In this document: in pieces, positions 18,478 to 28,952 of the stretch | Layout of the letters: each line of letters starts with the position of its first letter | How positions within the stretch are numbered: position 1 is the first letter of the stretch | NCBI GenBank assembly: GCA_019155205.2 | Contig: JAHNZQ020000308.1 | Location: forward strand, 1,814,681-1,878,680 | DNA: 64,000 bases | DNA from: Gracilaria vermiculophylla | Taxonomy: Eukaryota > Rhodophyta > Florideophyceae > Gracilariales > Gracilariaceae | Direction: 5' to 3' | Made by a program: the position numbers and the translations under genes | The notes under the pieces: generated by a model | What the model saw: only the letters and a program-made list of their open reading frames with translations | Database searches by the model: none | What the model was told of the DNA's origin: nothing

Positions 18478-19543
18478 TTTATGAAAGAGAAGATATTTAG
18501 GAAATACAAGAACAAGTTGGTTACATCCACGTACAAAGAAATCACTGCCATGAGCCACTGATCTGGACCATAGCGTTTCATCACCATAGAAGTGTCGTAA
18601 AGCAGGTATCCCGTCATAAGAAGCGCTGCGTTCATATCATACAAATGAGTTAGTACAATTTTTCACGGTTTGATGCTCGTTCTTCTCCCCAACCGCGCTG
18701 CATGTATCACAATACTTACCCTTTGGATATTTATATCAAAGATATGGACCACGTTCGCAATATAGAATAAAATGAGTTAGACTTTCATTGCGTTGACGGC
18801 ACATTGCTGTGAAAGGAAGGTGAAACTGTTGGAACGTACACTGTATATCGTAAAGATGCAGAAGATAGGAAATATGTGAAGACACAAATGTTCGCGGTTC
18901 GGTCAGTATACAAATCAAAGGGATATGGGAACCGAGAAAAGAAAACGCACCCGAAAACAGATATCGCAAAAACCACTCCGCGACTAAGTCTTCCAGTCGG
19001 CCATGAGATCAACCAAGTGAGCAAACTTAATACAATCAGGACAACCAAAGCAGCTCCTAAGAAGTAGTAGAGGAAACTGAAATCAATCTTGGTGATGAAC
19101 ACGAATGCTGTGACAGTCAAAAACACAGCAACGGTAGCAAGGAACGCTTGAAGAACGATAACGCCTGCATCTCGCCGATAGTAGGTAGAAACAACCACTC
19201 CAATAAACGCCGAGAAGCACAACACAAACACATACATGAATATGAAATCCAAAGGATACTTGAGCGGAATACAAGCCAGTACGAGAAGTGAAGCAACGGT
19301 AGCACCAAGGGCAGCCCACAAGACCCAACGATGGGTGGCAATATAGTCGCTAATAACATCAACAAATGTGAAAGCGCATGATACACCAATGGTGATAGCA
19401 AAGTTAATTGTAAGCAGAAAGTAAACCTTGCGGATGAAGCCGAGGCGGATGTCCTTCGAGGCAGTGTTCACGGTGATGGGCGCGGCTGCCGGCTGTGGCA
19501 TACCTGAGCCGCCTACCTCAGTCTTGTCTTGGTAGTGATTCAT
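18474..19543 (-). CDS. TMBIM/Lifeguard (Bax inhibitor-1 superfamily) membrane protein, two exons
   Basis: Exon 1 covers 19543-18949 and exon 2 covers 18625-18474, giving 248 residues. Exon 1 encodes a short Pro/Ala N-terminus, FIRKVYFLLTINFAITIG and six hydrophobic segments. Exon 2 encodes TGYLLYDTSMVMKRYGPDQW and LYVDVTNLFLYFL, the classic C-terminal signature of the family. A TACTAAC branch sequence (complement of 18649-18655) and a CAG acceptor mark exon 2. Keeping the frame requires the donor after GGGT, with intron GCGTTT...CAG, so this would be a GC-AG intron of 323 bp; a GT donor one base earlier breaks the frame. Family members sit in ER or Golgi membranes and modulate calcium leak and cell death. 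The exact donor is uncertain, the family is not. Confidence 0.85.
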
Positions 19544-20397
19544 GTTCAGAACGCGGCGAAGCTATTTTCCAAACCAGTACAACCCACTCGCGCGCAGACA
19601 AATCAGTGTATTCGAAGACAAGCGCGTCGAAGTGGCGCAACCGACGCGAAGAAATGCTACAACAAGACGCAGAGCGAGCGCGACACGGAGTTAACAAGTG
19701 GTAGAGAGGGAGGAACAGGCGGGCAGCGAAGTCTTAGGCGGCACGTGAGCACTGATTGCACTGCGGTGACGAAGGTACCGCATCGAGAATTCTCAGGAGC
19801 ACGGGCGCTTTGTGCTAGACACAAAAAATTGCGCCTGTGTCAACAAATTGACGTCGCATGTTTGAAAAAGCCCGAAAAAACGACCCAGTTGACTCCTTGC
19901 ACTGCTGGCAGTGCCATCCCCACCTGATGCCCGAAATATCTACGAGGGGTGCCGCCCTAAATACACGTCTTCCATTTCAACGTTCCGGTATATGTGGGTG
20001 TAACGGTGGAACTCTAGATAACCCTTAGCCCTTTTTCCTACACCAGCCGTAACATTAATGAGGCTACCAGCGATTATCTAGTACCGAAATGTGATCCCTG
20101 CAACACTTGAGATATGGTATCCAGAGGCGGGGAAACTTCTGTAACTCAACGATTGTTGGCAATTCCATCAAGTCAAACTTGTACGCAGGATTACATGACA
20201 AGTGCACTTTTTGGTGCCTGCTTCTGATATCGTGGTACGAAGAGAACCATCTGCAATGCGGAATGCAGGTACCGGGAAACGTTTAATCCCCTTTCCGCTT
20301 GGGTTCTGTCCATGAATGGACAGTCATGCACCTAACAGGTCACAAAAGGCTTATTGCCCTACAGAACCATTGCAATCACACTTTTATAAACACGAGC
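19544..20397. other. Intergenic: TMBIM upstream region and 3' flank of the kinase gene
   Basis: About 850 bp with no supported gene. A CACGTG box lies at 19742-19747, 200 bp upstream of the TMBIM start. A plus-strand frame at 19529-19927 overlaps the TMBIM 5' end and shows no family features. Confidence 0.5.
20306..20323. repeat. Short inverted repeat CTGTCCAT-GA-ATGGACAG
   Basis: Perfect 8-bp arms around a 2-bp centre, about 75 bp downstream of the kinase stop codon. The centre is too small for a normal RNA hairpin loop, so a protein-binding palindrome or chance is more likely. Confidence 0.4.
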
Positions 20398-22317
20398 TCA
20401 CGTTACGTTTGCAGATTTCACACATTCCATCCTACTTTGCGCTTTTCCCCCACTGTCCTTCCTCTTCGCCTTCTGCCGCATACGCATCCTCATTATACCG
20501 CTTCGGGTGCTCGAGCTAGAACTGATTTCGCTTCCACTTTCTATGCTCTTCCCATCACCCTCAGCGCTACAGCTTCTCGTGGATCCACCACTCTCCGAGC
20601 TAATTCGTAAAAACCTCCCTCTGTCCACGCTTAGGCTCGTAGATTTTCGCAACGTTGAATGGTCCGTGACAACGGCCCTCGCCCTGCGTTTGGGTGCGAA
20701 TGAGGGAATCAAACCTACATTGTACCCCAACGCATCCGCCCCTGCGGGTGCACGCTCTGGAGCCTTACCTGTCATCTCGCTACGGCGCTGCGATTCTCTG
20801 CGCCGCTCCGCTATCCTCTGCAGATGCATTCGTCGTACTTCTTCTTGTTCTGCAATTCGCTCTTCATCCACAAGAGCCATAAAACTGTTCATACATAATA
20901 CCGCCATGATTGCCACACGCCATCGGAGTCGTGCGCTCAAACTTCTGGATGATCTATAGTTCAATGCTCGCAGCGTAATGGGTAGAACGTACTGCGAGTG
21001 ACGTAACCAAGGATGAACGCGGGCTGCTGAGGCACGCAAGCGACTGCGAGGGCACGGATGTAACAACGAACGGAGCAATGACTTGGCATCGCTTGAAACC
21101 CGATGCCACGGATCCGCCGCCAGCTGCAAGTTTCCTGCGCGTATGTTCTTCAGCACCGTCGCCGCATCGGGTGCATCGAATGGCAGTTGACCGCCTGTGA
21201 GAAGCCAGAACATGATGATTCCAGCAGCCCACACGTCGACCGGCGGGCCATAACCCATACGTTGGTTATCATCGGGGTGGCGTGTTATCACTTCTGGCGC
21301 GAGGTAGTTTGGTGTGCCGACGATATCGGTGAGTTCGGTTTCTGATTCAACGAACGCAGCCAAACCAAAATCGGAAAGGCGTGCGGTAGTAGCCCAAAGG
21401 TTTTCATTGGGATGAGCAGTGAGGAGGATGTTATCCGGTTTGACGTCGCGGTGGCAGATGTTCTCTGACTCTAAGTACGTAAGAGCATCTAGCAGACGCG
21501 ACATGATTGTAGCAGCAACAGATTCAGATAGCGGACGTTTGTTTGGTAGGGTCTCTGCCATTCGTTCTTCGAGAGTGTTGGCAGACATGTAATGCATGAC
21601 CACATGCATTGCGGCTGGAGAATCGAAGATATCCAGACATTGAATGATGCAAGGGTGATTGACAAAAGCCATCATGCGCGCCTCAGTGTGTGCGTATGAA
21701 AGTTCGAGACGAGAACATGTTAACTTGTTGACGAATTTAATAGCGACGTGGTGGCCATCATGTTTGTCAAAGCCGAAATACACAGTTGAAAATGCGCCCG
21801 TGCCTAATCTTTTAGTGTCTACGAGCTTGTAGAAGTCATTAAATTGCCTAGCGGCATCGGAAAAGGCGGCAAACCAAGAGTCGAATTCCTTGTCGGTGCG
21901 CAAAGTTACAACCAACTTGTCGTCCCTCAGTTTGATGACAATTTCCCTCCTCCGTGGGCTGGATGTGACTTGAGAGGGAACCAGGTCGGCGCGAAACAGT
22001 AGCAAATCATTGAGGTCATCGACACCGTCGTAAACAGAGAGCGCGTAGTGCTCAAGCCTCATGTAACGTCGCTGCGTAAGTCGGGCACCTCGTGAGCGAA
22101 AAAGAGCCCAGCCGCGTATGCGATGCGGGCGTCCATGCCGAAGATGCGTCATTTCCTGAGCTTTGAGCGCATTGCAACGCGGCGGAGGAGAGAGCTCGCG
22201 TGGGCGTTGCACGTTCGAAGAAGTCATTGTGATGGTTCCCAAGTTCGTATTGCGTGCCGTTGACGGAGCGCGAGACCTGCTGCGCCAGCTGGCGACTGGG
22301 TGCGTCACGCTCTCCAT
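20398..22317 (-). CDS. PH-domain Ser/Thr protein kinase, CAMK type
   Basis: The protein has 639 residues from the ATG at 22317. A PH-like domain covers about 64-158 (RIRGWALFRSRGARLTQRRY through EFDSWFAAFSDA). The kinase domain follows at about 163-430, with glycine loop LGTGAFSTVYFG, VAIKFVNK (Lys194), HRDVKPDN (289-296), DFG (316-318), GTPNYLAPE and VDVWAAGIIMFWLLTGG. All catalytic residues are present, so it should be active. The loop and C-lobe sequences are CAMK-like. The C-terminal 200 residues are basic and Ser/Arg-rich with no recognised calmodulin site. The PH domain suggests recruitment to phosphoinositide membranes, which is inference. Divergent from the gene at 22578. Confidence 0.88.
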   Translation of the reverse strand: MESVTHPVASWRSRSRAPSTARNTNLGTITMTSSNVQRPRELSPPPRCNALKAQEMTHLRHGRPHRIRGWALFRSRGARLTQRRYMRLEHYALSVYDGVDDLNDLLLFRADLVPSQVTSSPRRREIVIKLRDDKLVVTLRTDKEFDSWFAAFSDAARQFNDFYKLVDTKRLGTGAFSTVYFGFDKHDGHHVAIKFVNKLTCSRLELSYAHTEARMMAFVNHPCIIQCLDIFDSPAAMHVVMHYMSANTLEERMAETLPNKRPLSESVAATIMSRLLDALTYLESENICHRDVKPDNILLTAHPNENLWATTARLSDFGLAAFVESETELTDIVGTPNYLAPEVITRHPDDNQRMGYGPPVDVWAAGIIMFWLLTGGQLPFDAPDAATVLKNIRAGNLQLAADPWHRVSSDAKSLLRSLLHPCPRSRLRASAARVHPWLRHSQYVLPITLRALNYRSSRSLSARLRWRVAIMAVLCMNSFMALVDEERIAEQEEVRRMHLQRIAERRRESQRRSEMTGKAPERAPAGADALGYNVGLIPSFAPKRRARAVVTDHSTLRKSTSLSVDRGRFLRISSESGGSTRSCSAEGDGKSIESGSEISSSSSTRSGIMRMRMRQKAKRKDSGGKAQSRMECVKSANVT

Positions 22318-22577
22318 CACTGGCAGCCGCCGTCACTTTGTGTCCTTATTTTGTTGGAGCCCATCGTGACCCCGCATCACGCGTGCTGATCCACGTATCC
22401 ACGTGTGATAGCCCATCACTATTTGGCGCCAAAATTCCAACGAGAACGCAACCGAGGCGCATCCGCCGCGGCTACATGCCGGCCCCTTTCTTGTACCTTC
22501 GACTCGCAGCGCCCCATGTTCGTACTTGATGCAGCGGCCCGCCGCGCTTTAGTCGCCCCTTTTACGCTCCAAACACC
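22318..22577. promoter_or_regulatory. Short bidirectional promoter region
   Basis: 260 bp separate the divergent kinase and TKI1/Cramped-like start codons. A CACGTG box sits at 22400-22405, preceded by a CCACGTAT near-match 10 bp away. No TATA box is seen. Confidence 0.5.
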
Positions 22578-23924
22578 ATGGGTGTCACTGCTTTTCAATG
22601 GAATCAAGCCTCTATCACTCGTCTTTTTCGTGTACTAGTACTTTCCCGGGGCTCTTTCACCCTTGCAGCCGCGCTTTTGCCAGACTTGTCTACCGCCGTC
22701 ATTCGCAAAGCCGTTCGTCAAATCTCACTGGCACATCGCAATCCTCCGTCCTGGTCTGACTCCAAGCACACCATTTTCGTGCTCAATCGTGTCGCTAGTC
22801 ACTCACTGCCTCCTGCCGCACGCTCACAGCCGATGCCATCCTCCTCGAATGTTTCCAAGCGTATCGTGCTGCAACTCGTCCCCGCCTCTGCCCGAGACTC
22901 ACAGCTTGTACGTGCTGGAAAGCACCATCCATTTCTTGAACTCGTGTTGCGTGCCAAGCGGCCGTTATGGGACGTATATGCGCATGTGTACACGAAATGG
23001 GAGTTGCCCATCCGTCTACTTTCTGTGAATCACTTCAGTATTCACACTTCTGTGGCCTGCATCCTTCCTCCAAATTCTGCCCTTGTGCGTCTACAGTATC
23101 AAGTAATCAGCGTTCCCATTGACTTCTCGGCCCTTTCGTGTGTTATACCCTCTAACCTCCAAATACCCTCTTCCATACAGCAGCAGCCGGGCAATGAGAT
23201 TGATGACCAATTTTGGACAGAGAATACTGCATCACTCCTTCCGTTGCTCGACATTGCATCCGACTCGCTCTTCAATACGTCTTCAAATCTTGCCGAGGCC
23301 CACCCTCTTCCTGTGGAACCATGCCTTCCTCCCATGAAGAAACGCCGAGTCGTCGCACCCTTGTCACTGCATGCACCTCATCACCCTCAAAAACAAAAAC
23401 CCAGCAGGCCACAATCACACGCTGCCCCTCCTCACAACAAGTCAATTATACCATTACCTCCAGCACGGGTCATAAGGAAGAAGACGCAGAACAAAGGTGA
23501 AAAAGCAGTGTTGAATCGATTGCGCTCACATTTGGAACAACTTTCGTCCAAACCTTCTCAGTCTACTGGAACACCAAGCGCATGTCTACCCCTGCCTGCG
23601 TCCACAATTGATGCTGATTCTAACAACATTAACTCCCAATTCTTGGCTGCATCTGATTCAATGTTGACGTTGGGAATGTCAACGCCTTTCCGACAAACTG
23701 CAACCAGTAACTATGCTAACGCGGTGGAGCAGAGTACCGCTGCTGAGGTGCATTCTGTACATGATGCCATGCATCTCAACGTGCACGATGAGTTGGCAGT
23801 TGATCTGACTACTGGTGCTCAGTTGGACGCACAACATTCAACAGCATTAGGCGTCGAACCTCCAGTTCTTCAGCTTGCCCCGAGTACATCGCTTAACTTT
23901 TCCGCTCTCTTTCAGGACTTGTAG
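22578..23924 (+). CDS. TKI1/Cramped-like protein
   Basis: The protein has 448 residues; the ATG at 22578 sits in a strong context (CACCATGG). Residues 1-50 look like a SANT/Myb-like helical segment (WNQASITRLFRVLVLSRGSF). Residues about 94-142 (KRIVLQLVPASARDSQLV, HPFLELVLRAKR, DVYAHVYTKWE) match the conserved domain of plant TSL-kinase-interacting protein 1 and animal Cramped, where the core is LQLFP..D, HNPxLELTL and a helix ending in KW. A basic KKRR near residue 252-256 could act as a nuclear signal. The C-terminus is Ser/Thr/Gln-rich and ends in a short hydrophobic motif FSALFQDL. Cramped-type proteins act in chromatin and histone gene control. The assignment rests on one domain. Confidence 0.6.
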   Translation: MGVTAFQWNQASITRLFRVLVLSRGSFTLAAALLPDLSTAVIRKAVRQISLAHRNPPSWSDSKHTIFVLNRVASHSLPPAARSQPMPSSSNVSKRIVLQLVPASARDSQLVRAGKHHPFLELVLRAKRPLWDVYAHVYTKWELPIRLLSVNHFSIHTSVACILPPNSALVRLQYQVISVPIDFSALSCVIPSNLQIPSSIQQQPGNEIDDQFWTENTASLLPLLDIASDSLFNTSSNLAEAHPLPVEPCLPPMKKRRVVAPLSLHAPHHPQKQKPSRPQSHAAPPHNKSIIPLPPARVIRKKTQNKGEKAVLNRLRSHLEQLSSKPSQSTGTPSACLPLPASTIDADSNNINSQFLAASDSMLTLGMSTPFRQTATSNYANAVEQSTAAEVHSVHDAMHLNVHDELAVDLTTGAQLDAQHSTALGVEPPVLQLAPSTSLNFSALFQDL

Positions 23925-24621
23925 CATTTATCGTTTTCCATGCTGAGCCGACCACTACAACATGAGTAAAGATGTGTTCAGAAGAGACATCGAGCAACCA
24001 GGCATTTTGTTAAACCCTGTAAGGATAAACCCCTCGCACTTCCATGGTGCAACTAGTGCGTGGGCAATCCCTAACGGGAGTCCTGAGGGCGCCATTCAGC
24101 ACTGCCGCGAGGTTTCAGGGTGGGGAAGATGCAGGTGCCGCAGGAATACCCTGGGTGATATAGACGCCATCTGCACGACGAATCACCTACAGATCGTTAA
24201 TCAATCAGAAAGCCAAAATACATAACGAAAGACGGCTCAAATTTTAAATTAATACGCAATCGAATCGACAAGCGCTCATTGCCCATTGGGTTCTGCATTG
24301 TGAGGATTTTCGATTTTGAAAGAGATCGTACGTCGAAAGCTTCGTAGATGCAGCTGCGCAAGTGGTACCTTATTGCGCGCCAAAACGAGACGACGAGTCA
24401 TTTTCCAAAGTATGTTGCCGCCATTTCCGTGTATGTTTCCCAGATCATCATACCCACCTGATACCCACGACCACTGTGTTTGGAGTCCACCACCGTGTCT
24501 GGAGTGGACAACCTGACCTCTAGGGTGCAATATAATCCAGTCAAGTCACGAAGGTCGCGCATGGTCGTATGTATCAAGCCCGTCGAACACAGCTCCTTAA
24601 GTTCCATGGTTGAACATTTCC
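23925..24621. other. Intergenic with an unresolved minus-strand frame
   Basis: About 700 bp between two plus-strand genes. On the minus strand an 85-codon frame from an ATG at 24655 to 24398 (contains MELKELCSTGLIHTTMRDL) overlaps the start of the next gene and is followed by a second minus frame to 24276. It could be a small spliced gene, but I recognise nothing and do not call it. Confidence 0.35.
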
Positions 24622-27189
24622 ATGCCGACCGATTCATCAGCTTCGCTACCGGCATCCTTATCTCCGACTCGAAAAGCACTCTCGAGCCAACATAATGTTT
24701 GGAACAAGCTTCTTCTCAGGGCTGAAAAGCGGGCTCCACAGCCGCAATCCCATTTTTATCTCCCGACAGATCCGGGAGAGAATCACTTACGGGCTTCTTT
24801 CGAGAACCATCTCATCAATCAACAACTCCAGATAGATGCTGTCTTCCGAATTCCGGTTCACAAACCCGGCCGTCCTTATCGAAAAGCCGCTAAGAGATAT
24901 CGACCTAGGCAAAACAATGGTCGGTCTCAACGTTGCAAAGAAACCCTGATGTCTTCTGCTCAAGCAAGCGAGGAAGACTCAGAAGTTGTCCTTCTTCGAG
25001 AAGTACGCGCATCAAGATCGTTCGTTGCGCCTTCAGCGAATGAAAGCTATGAATACGTTGTAGAACGAAAGAAGACAGACGATCCAAGCGATGGAGGTAA
25101 GGTCACACCACTGTCCGAAATTATCGGAAACGACAGAATTTCAAACTATGGGCAAAGCATGAAACCACCAATTTTCCGCAAAGCTGCTCCAAAGCACATC
25201 ACTGAGCGTCCGAGAAACCGGGTGTCGAAATCGACGCCGTTCTCAGCAAACCACACTCCACTTTCAAGTTTGGAAACTTCCGAAGACTCTCCAACTCTAT
25301 ATAGTTGCGACTCTGTAGCAATTGCACCTCCATTCGTGTCCTCTACGAAAGCTAGAATTGACGATTCCTCTCTCGGTATCGTCTCATTAGCGTGTAATCG
25401 GGGTACAAGGGTAAGAAGTGGGGCGAAGCGTGCCTCGCTCGAAACTAATTCTTCGAAACAAGCTGACTCAGATGTGGAGCGTGAAGACTACTCCACTAAT
25501 CCAGTCATAGATGTATCTAAAGATGGTCGAGTTAGTTCGGCACGAAGAAGGCAAGCCTCCACCAAATATCCAGAAATCTGTTGTAATTCTCTCTTTTCCT
25601 CATCTATCGATGACATGTCAGGCTCTCAACGTATCTTTTCTCTCAGGCCAGGGTATGCCTTCCGTAAGACAGTTCAGAGCATATTTCCAACCCGGGACTG
25701 TGACGATAGTCAAGATAGCTCGGAATCTGGGATTTTCGCATTACCCCCTGACTCCGTTGAAACGTGCCCGAAATTGAACAAACTTTCGAGACTCACGTCA
25801 AATAAAAAAAGCGAAAGTCAAGGCCATCAAATTGGTTCACGTCCTGACCAAGATCGAGAGCTCTGCCCACCGAGACATGGATCCGTTGGAAGGAAACCCC
25901 GCAAGAAGCGAATGGAGTCCCAAGTATCATCTTTTTCGTCACTGACTAGGAGAGCTCAAAGAAGCAACAAATTTCCCGACATATTCGAGTTATCAGTTTT
26001 CGATTCCAATCCAAGGAAGAAAAGTAACCGGAAGAGTCAGGCCTCGCAACGGACGGAAACCCTTGCTAAACGAAAGTGCAAGACTCATTCAAAAAACAGA
26101 TGTGAAATACGGTTGTGTCTACAAGACGGTGAAGCAATAGATGACTTTTGCTCAGAGATTCATAACGATGGTTGTCTTGGCGAAAAAAGCTCCAGTAATA
26201 TAACAGACAATGCGGCACCGGGCTCTAATATTGTCGCGAAAGAAATTTGGGATAAACGACATAGCTCAGAGAAACCATCACAAAAGAGCGATTTACATTC
26301 TAACGTAGTGCCACATGAACATAACATAACGTCATTGCCATCTATTGAAAAGAAACTGCATGTCAGCATCTTTCTGAAGCTACGCATCAAACAGCCAAAA
26401 GGAGACCACACTCAACAAAAATCAGTCATTCCTCACACGAATATTGGAGCTTGGGGAAAGCATAAGTCAAGAGGTCATACGAAACCACGCCCAGGGCGAG
26501 AATCCATTGACAGAAAAGGAGGAAAGGGAGAAACAAAAAGCACGCACCGTGAGAAATTTTCAGCTTCCAGTGAGTACTCTTCTCTCAAAGACCAAGGAGA
26601 TGTCAGTTTGGTAGACGAACCGGATCCAGGTGCGAGCACTTCCACCTTGATCCAGAGATATCCCCTAAGATCATCAAAGCAGAGATCGAAGCTAGATTCA
26701 AAAATGCGAATCAGTGGAAAGAGGCGTGTGAATCGTGGGAGTCAGAAATGCGGCGATTTGCAAAATTCACCTTTGAATGTGAATGCGGTCAAGATACCAG
26801 AGTCTTGTAGACCCTCGCATAAGGTATTAGATTTACCATCTTCCGCGAAGTCCGTTCCTTTAATTTTGAACAACGTACAACAACCTGACAGTAGCCCATC
26901 TTCTGATGACATATTGTATTCAGCATCAGTTTCAAGGGTATCATCGCATTCCACAGAGCCAACTAGAAGCGGAAGACGGGGCGTATCTCCTAAGCGGCCT
27001 TCAGCTGCAAGATTGTGGACAAGAGACGCTACCACGGCTCGCGTCATGAGAATGCGTGGGGATGGGGACAAACATTCAAAGATTTTCGGTTCATCTGCGA
27101 CTGATATTGCAGTTCGCCCTTTGAAATCATTGCGAAAGCGCAGGAGAGGCAAAGCTAGTTGGAAACGTTTGACGCACGGCATAGATTAG
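24622..27189 (+). CDS. Large basic Ser/Arg-rich protein, unidentified
   Basis: An open frame of 855 codons starts at the ATG on 24622; an in-frame TAA at 24598 limits it upstream. The protein is rich in Ser, Arg and Lys with acidic patches and is mostly disordered by composition. Basic clusters (KPGRPYRKAAKRYRPRQ near the N-terminus, LRKRRRGKASWKR near the end) suggest nuclear or nucleic-acid association. I see no known domain, no transmembrane segment and no signal peptide. Its length and lack of stops in a 45-percent-GC region make it a real gene. It is followed by a 1.8-kb gap before the MAU2-like gene on the same strand. Function unknown. Confidence 0.7.
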   Translation: MPTDSSASLPASLSPTRKALSSQHNVWNKLLLRAEKRAPQPQSHFYLPTDPGENHLRASFENHLINQQLQIDAVFRIPVHKPGRPYRKAAKRYRPRQNNGRSQRCKETLMSSAQASEEDSEVVLLREVRASRSFVAPSANESYEYVVERKKTDDPSDGGKVTPLSEIIGNDRISNYGQSMKPPIFRKAAPKHITERPRNRVSKSTPFSANHTPLSSLETSEDSPTLYSCDSVAIAPPFVSSTKARIDDSSLGIVSLACNRGTRVRSGAKRASLETNSSKQADSDVEREDYSTNPVIDVSKDGRVSSARRRQASTKYPEICCNSLFSSSIDDMSGSQRIFSLRPGYAFRKTVQSIFPTRDCDDSQDSSESGIFALPPDSVETCPKLNKLSRLTSNKKSESQGHQIGSRPDQDRELCPPRHGSVGRKPRKKRMESQVSSFSSLTRRAQRSNKFPDIFELSVFDSNPRKKSNRKSQASQRTETLAKRKCKTHSKNRCEIRLCLQDGEAIDDFCSEIHNDGCLGEKSSSNITDNAAPGSNIVAKEIWDKRHSSEKPSQKSDLHSNVVPHEHNITSLPSIEKKLHVSIFLKLRIKQPKGDHTQQKSVIPHTNIGAWGKHKSRGHTKPRPGRESIDRKGGKGETKSTHREKFSASSEYSSLKDQGDVSLVDEPDPGASTSTLIQRYPLRSSKQRSKLDSKMRISGKRRVNRGSQKCGDLQNSPLNVNAVKIPESCRPSHKVLDLPSSAKSVPLILNNVQQPDSSPSSDDILYSASVSRVSSHSTEPTRSGRRGVSPKRPSAARLWTRDATTARVMRMRGDGDKHSKIFGSSATDIAVRPLKSLRKRRRGKASWKRLTHGID

Positions 27190-28952
27190 ATGTGGTCAGC
27201 GAAGCAGGCACGAAGCACAATATACATAAATACATCACGAAATATCTTTCTGGACCATTTTTTGTTGGACGCAACTGCAGAAACGATACATCTTGTTTCA
27301 GAGAAACAGAAAGTCATATCTACGTCCTTAAAACAGAAAAGGGATGCTCCACGGGCTCGCGCTAATGAGTTGGTCTCAGCTGACTTCATCTATTTGTAAT
27401 GGAATCAACAGTACAACACGGAAAGAACGCAAAAAGAGTTTGGCCACGATTCGCATCCGAGCAGATCGTCAATTTCATGTACTAGGGCAAAATGAAGCAA
27501 GTTACGTAGTGGTACGAACACATGGGCAACATCCACGTTCTGGTTGCTCCTCGACTGCTGCCAACTAACCAGCAAGCGTACTTTGGGTGTTTCAGTACAA
27601 GGAGCACTCACCAAAATGCGCTAGACAACCGTACCCGCTAAATCTGGACCTAACACGTAAAAATTCACGCAGCTTTTCGTTTGCCAGAATCGGTGGCAGA
27701 CGAAAGAAGGGGATAATTTGAGACGAGGAGGAGCATGGACTTATCGTGTCTCTTCACTCCTGCGTCCTATTTTGTCAGAGGAATTGGCTCTTGTCACTTT
27801 GAACCTTGATAGAACAGGCTGAAGTACTGCGACAAGGCCGAATAGTTATTGAAATGTTAAGATGATGGATTTCATTGTGTTCTTTTAACTAAATGCGAGC
27901 GTAAAGGCGTTTTGGTCTGGGTATTTTGGAAAAACATGCCACAGCAACACAAGAAACGTTTATCATGGCTCTTATATGCTTCTGGGAACAACCGAACCGC
28001 TTTTCCTTCTTCTGTGAAAAAAAGGCACCAGCTTTCAATTTTCGAGTACTTCACTTTCAAGTTTCCATGCCATGCTATGTCTACACGACAATTGGCCTCA
28101 TGTCAAAACCAACTTCGCTAGATTTCTAGAACTGCAAAAAAAGACATAAGCACTTCAGCACTTGTTTACTAGGTGGTATCCACTTTCTTCTTGATCGGCA
28201 TCAATCAAGATATGCAGCTTCTCAACCCATTGTTCCGTTTCATGTAGCTGGAACAATGAAGACACTTATTTCATTTTATTATCAACGATGCTTGTAAAAC
28301 TACTCACTATCGCCTTCACACTTGTCCTAAGCAATGTTTGCAATATTAAGTTTTTACTATTACACAAGATTTCGTGTTTAGATCTGCTTGTTTTTGTTGT
28401 TAATTTAACATTTTGAGTATTTCTGGCAGTAATCTTTGCATTATAGACACTATCAGGCTATTTCTGGATTTTACAACCTTTTACCGAAAATGTTTCCTAA
28501 ATATGGGCTTCGTATGAGACCAAATTGGCCTCATATGAGGCCAGAAGCTCTGGGCGTGAAGACACTCTATGAGTCATCTCAGTTTTGAAAAAAAGCACCA
28601 CTATCCCTCCGAAACCCCTTTCTCCAAAACATGGATTCCCATCGGTGAATCGTAAGGGCGATTTTCGATCAGTATTCTGGTGTACACCGTTATACTTCGG
28701 AACTTAGATACGTTCTCAACCTTTCCTTGATGCATCGTGGGTACGAGGATCAGATTGCCAAACTTTCTCCCGTGCGGCTGTGACCTGTCGATTGGACGTA
28801 TGGAATTAACTGATGCTGAATCAGCATTGCTGGGAAATGGTAAACAACCCACTCCAAAGCTCTACAAAGAGACCATCATTGACTGTCTGCTATTCCGTTT
28901 CTTTTAAATACTCTTCGTACATCTTTGCAACGGTCATCCCTACACTGGTGAG
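27190..28952. other. Intergenic, no gene seen
   Basis: About 1.8 kb between plus-strand genes. Frames are short and overlap in both strands without motifs. It holds an 18-bp palindrome at 28526-28543, listed separately. Confidence 0.55.
28526..28543. repeat. Perfect 18-bp palindrome
   Basis: TGGCCTCATATGAGGCCA is self-complementary without a loop. Just upstream, GTATGAGACC (28512-28521) resembles its right half CATATGAGGCC. It lies 410 bp before the MAU2-like start codon. A dimeric factor site is possible; chance cannot be excluded. Confidence 0.6.

Noticed and set aside
19529..19927. Plus-strand frame of 132 codons upstream of TMBIM
   Set aside because: It is antisense to the TMBIM 5' end, basic and Cys-rich without a pattern, and has no family features.
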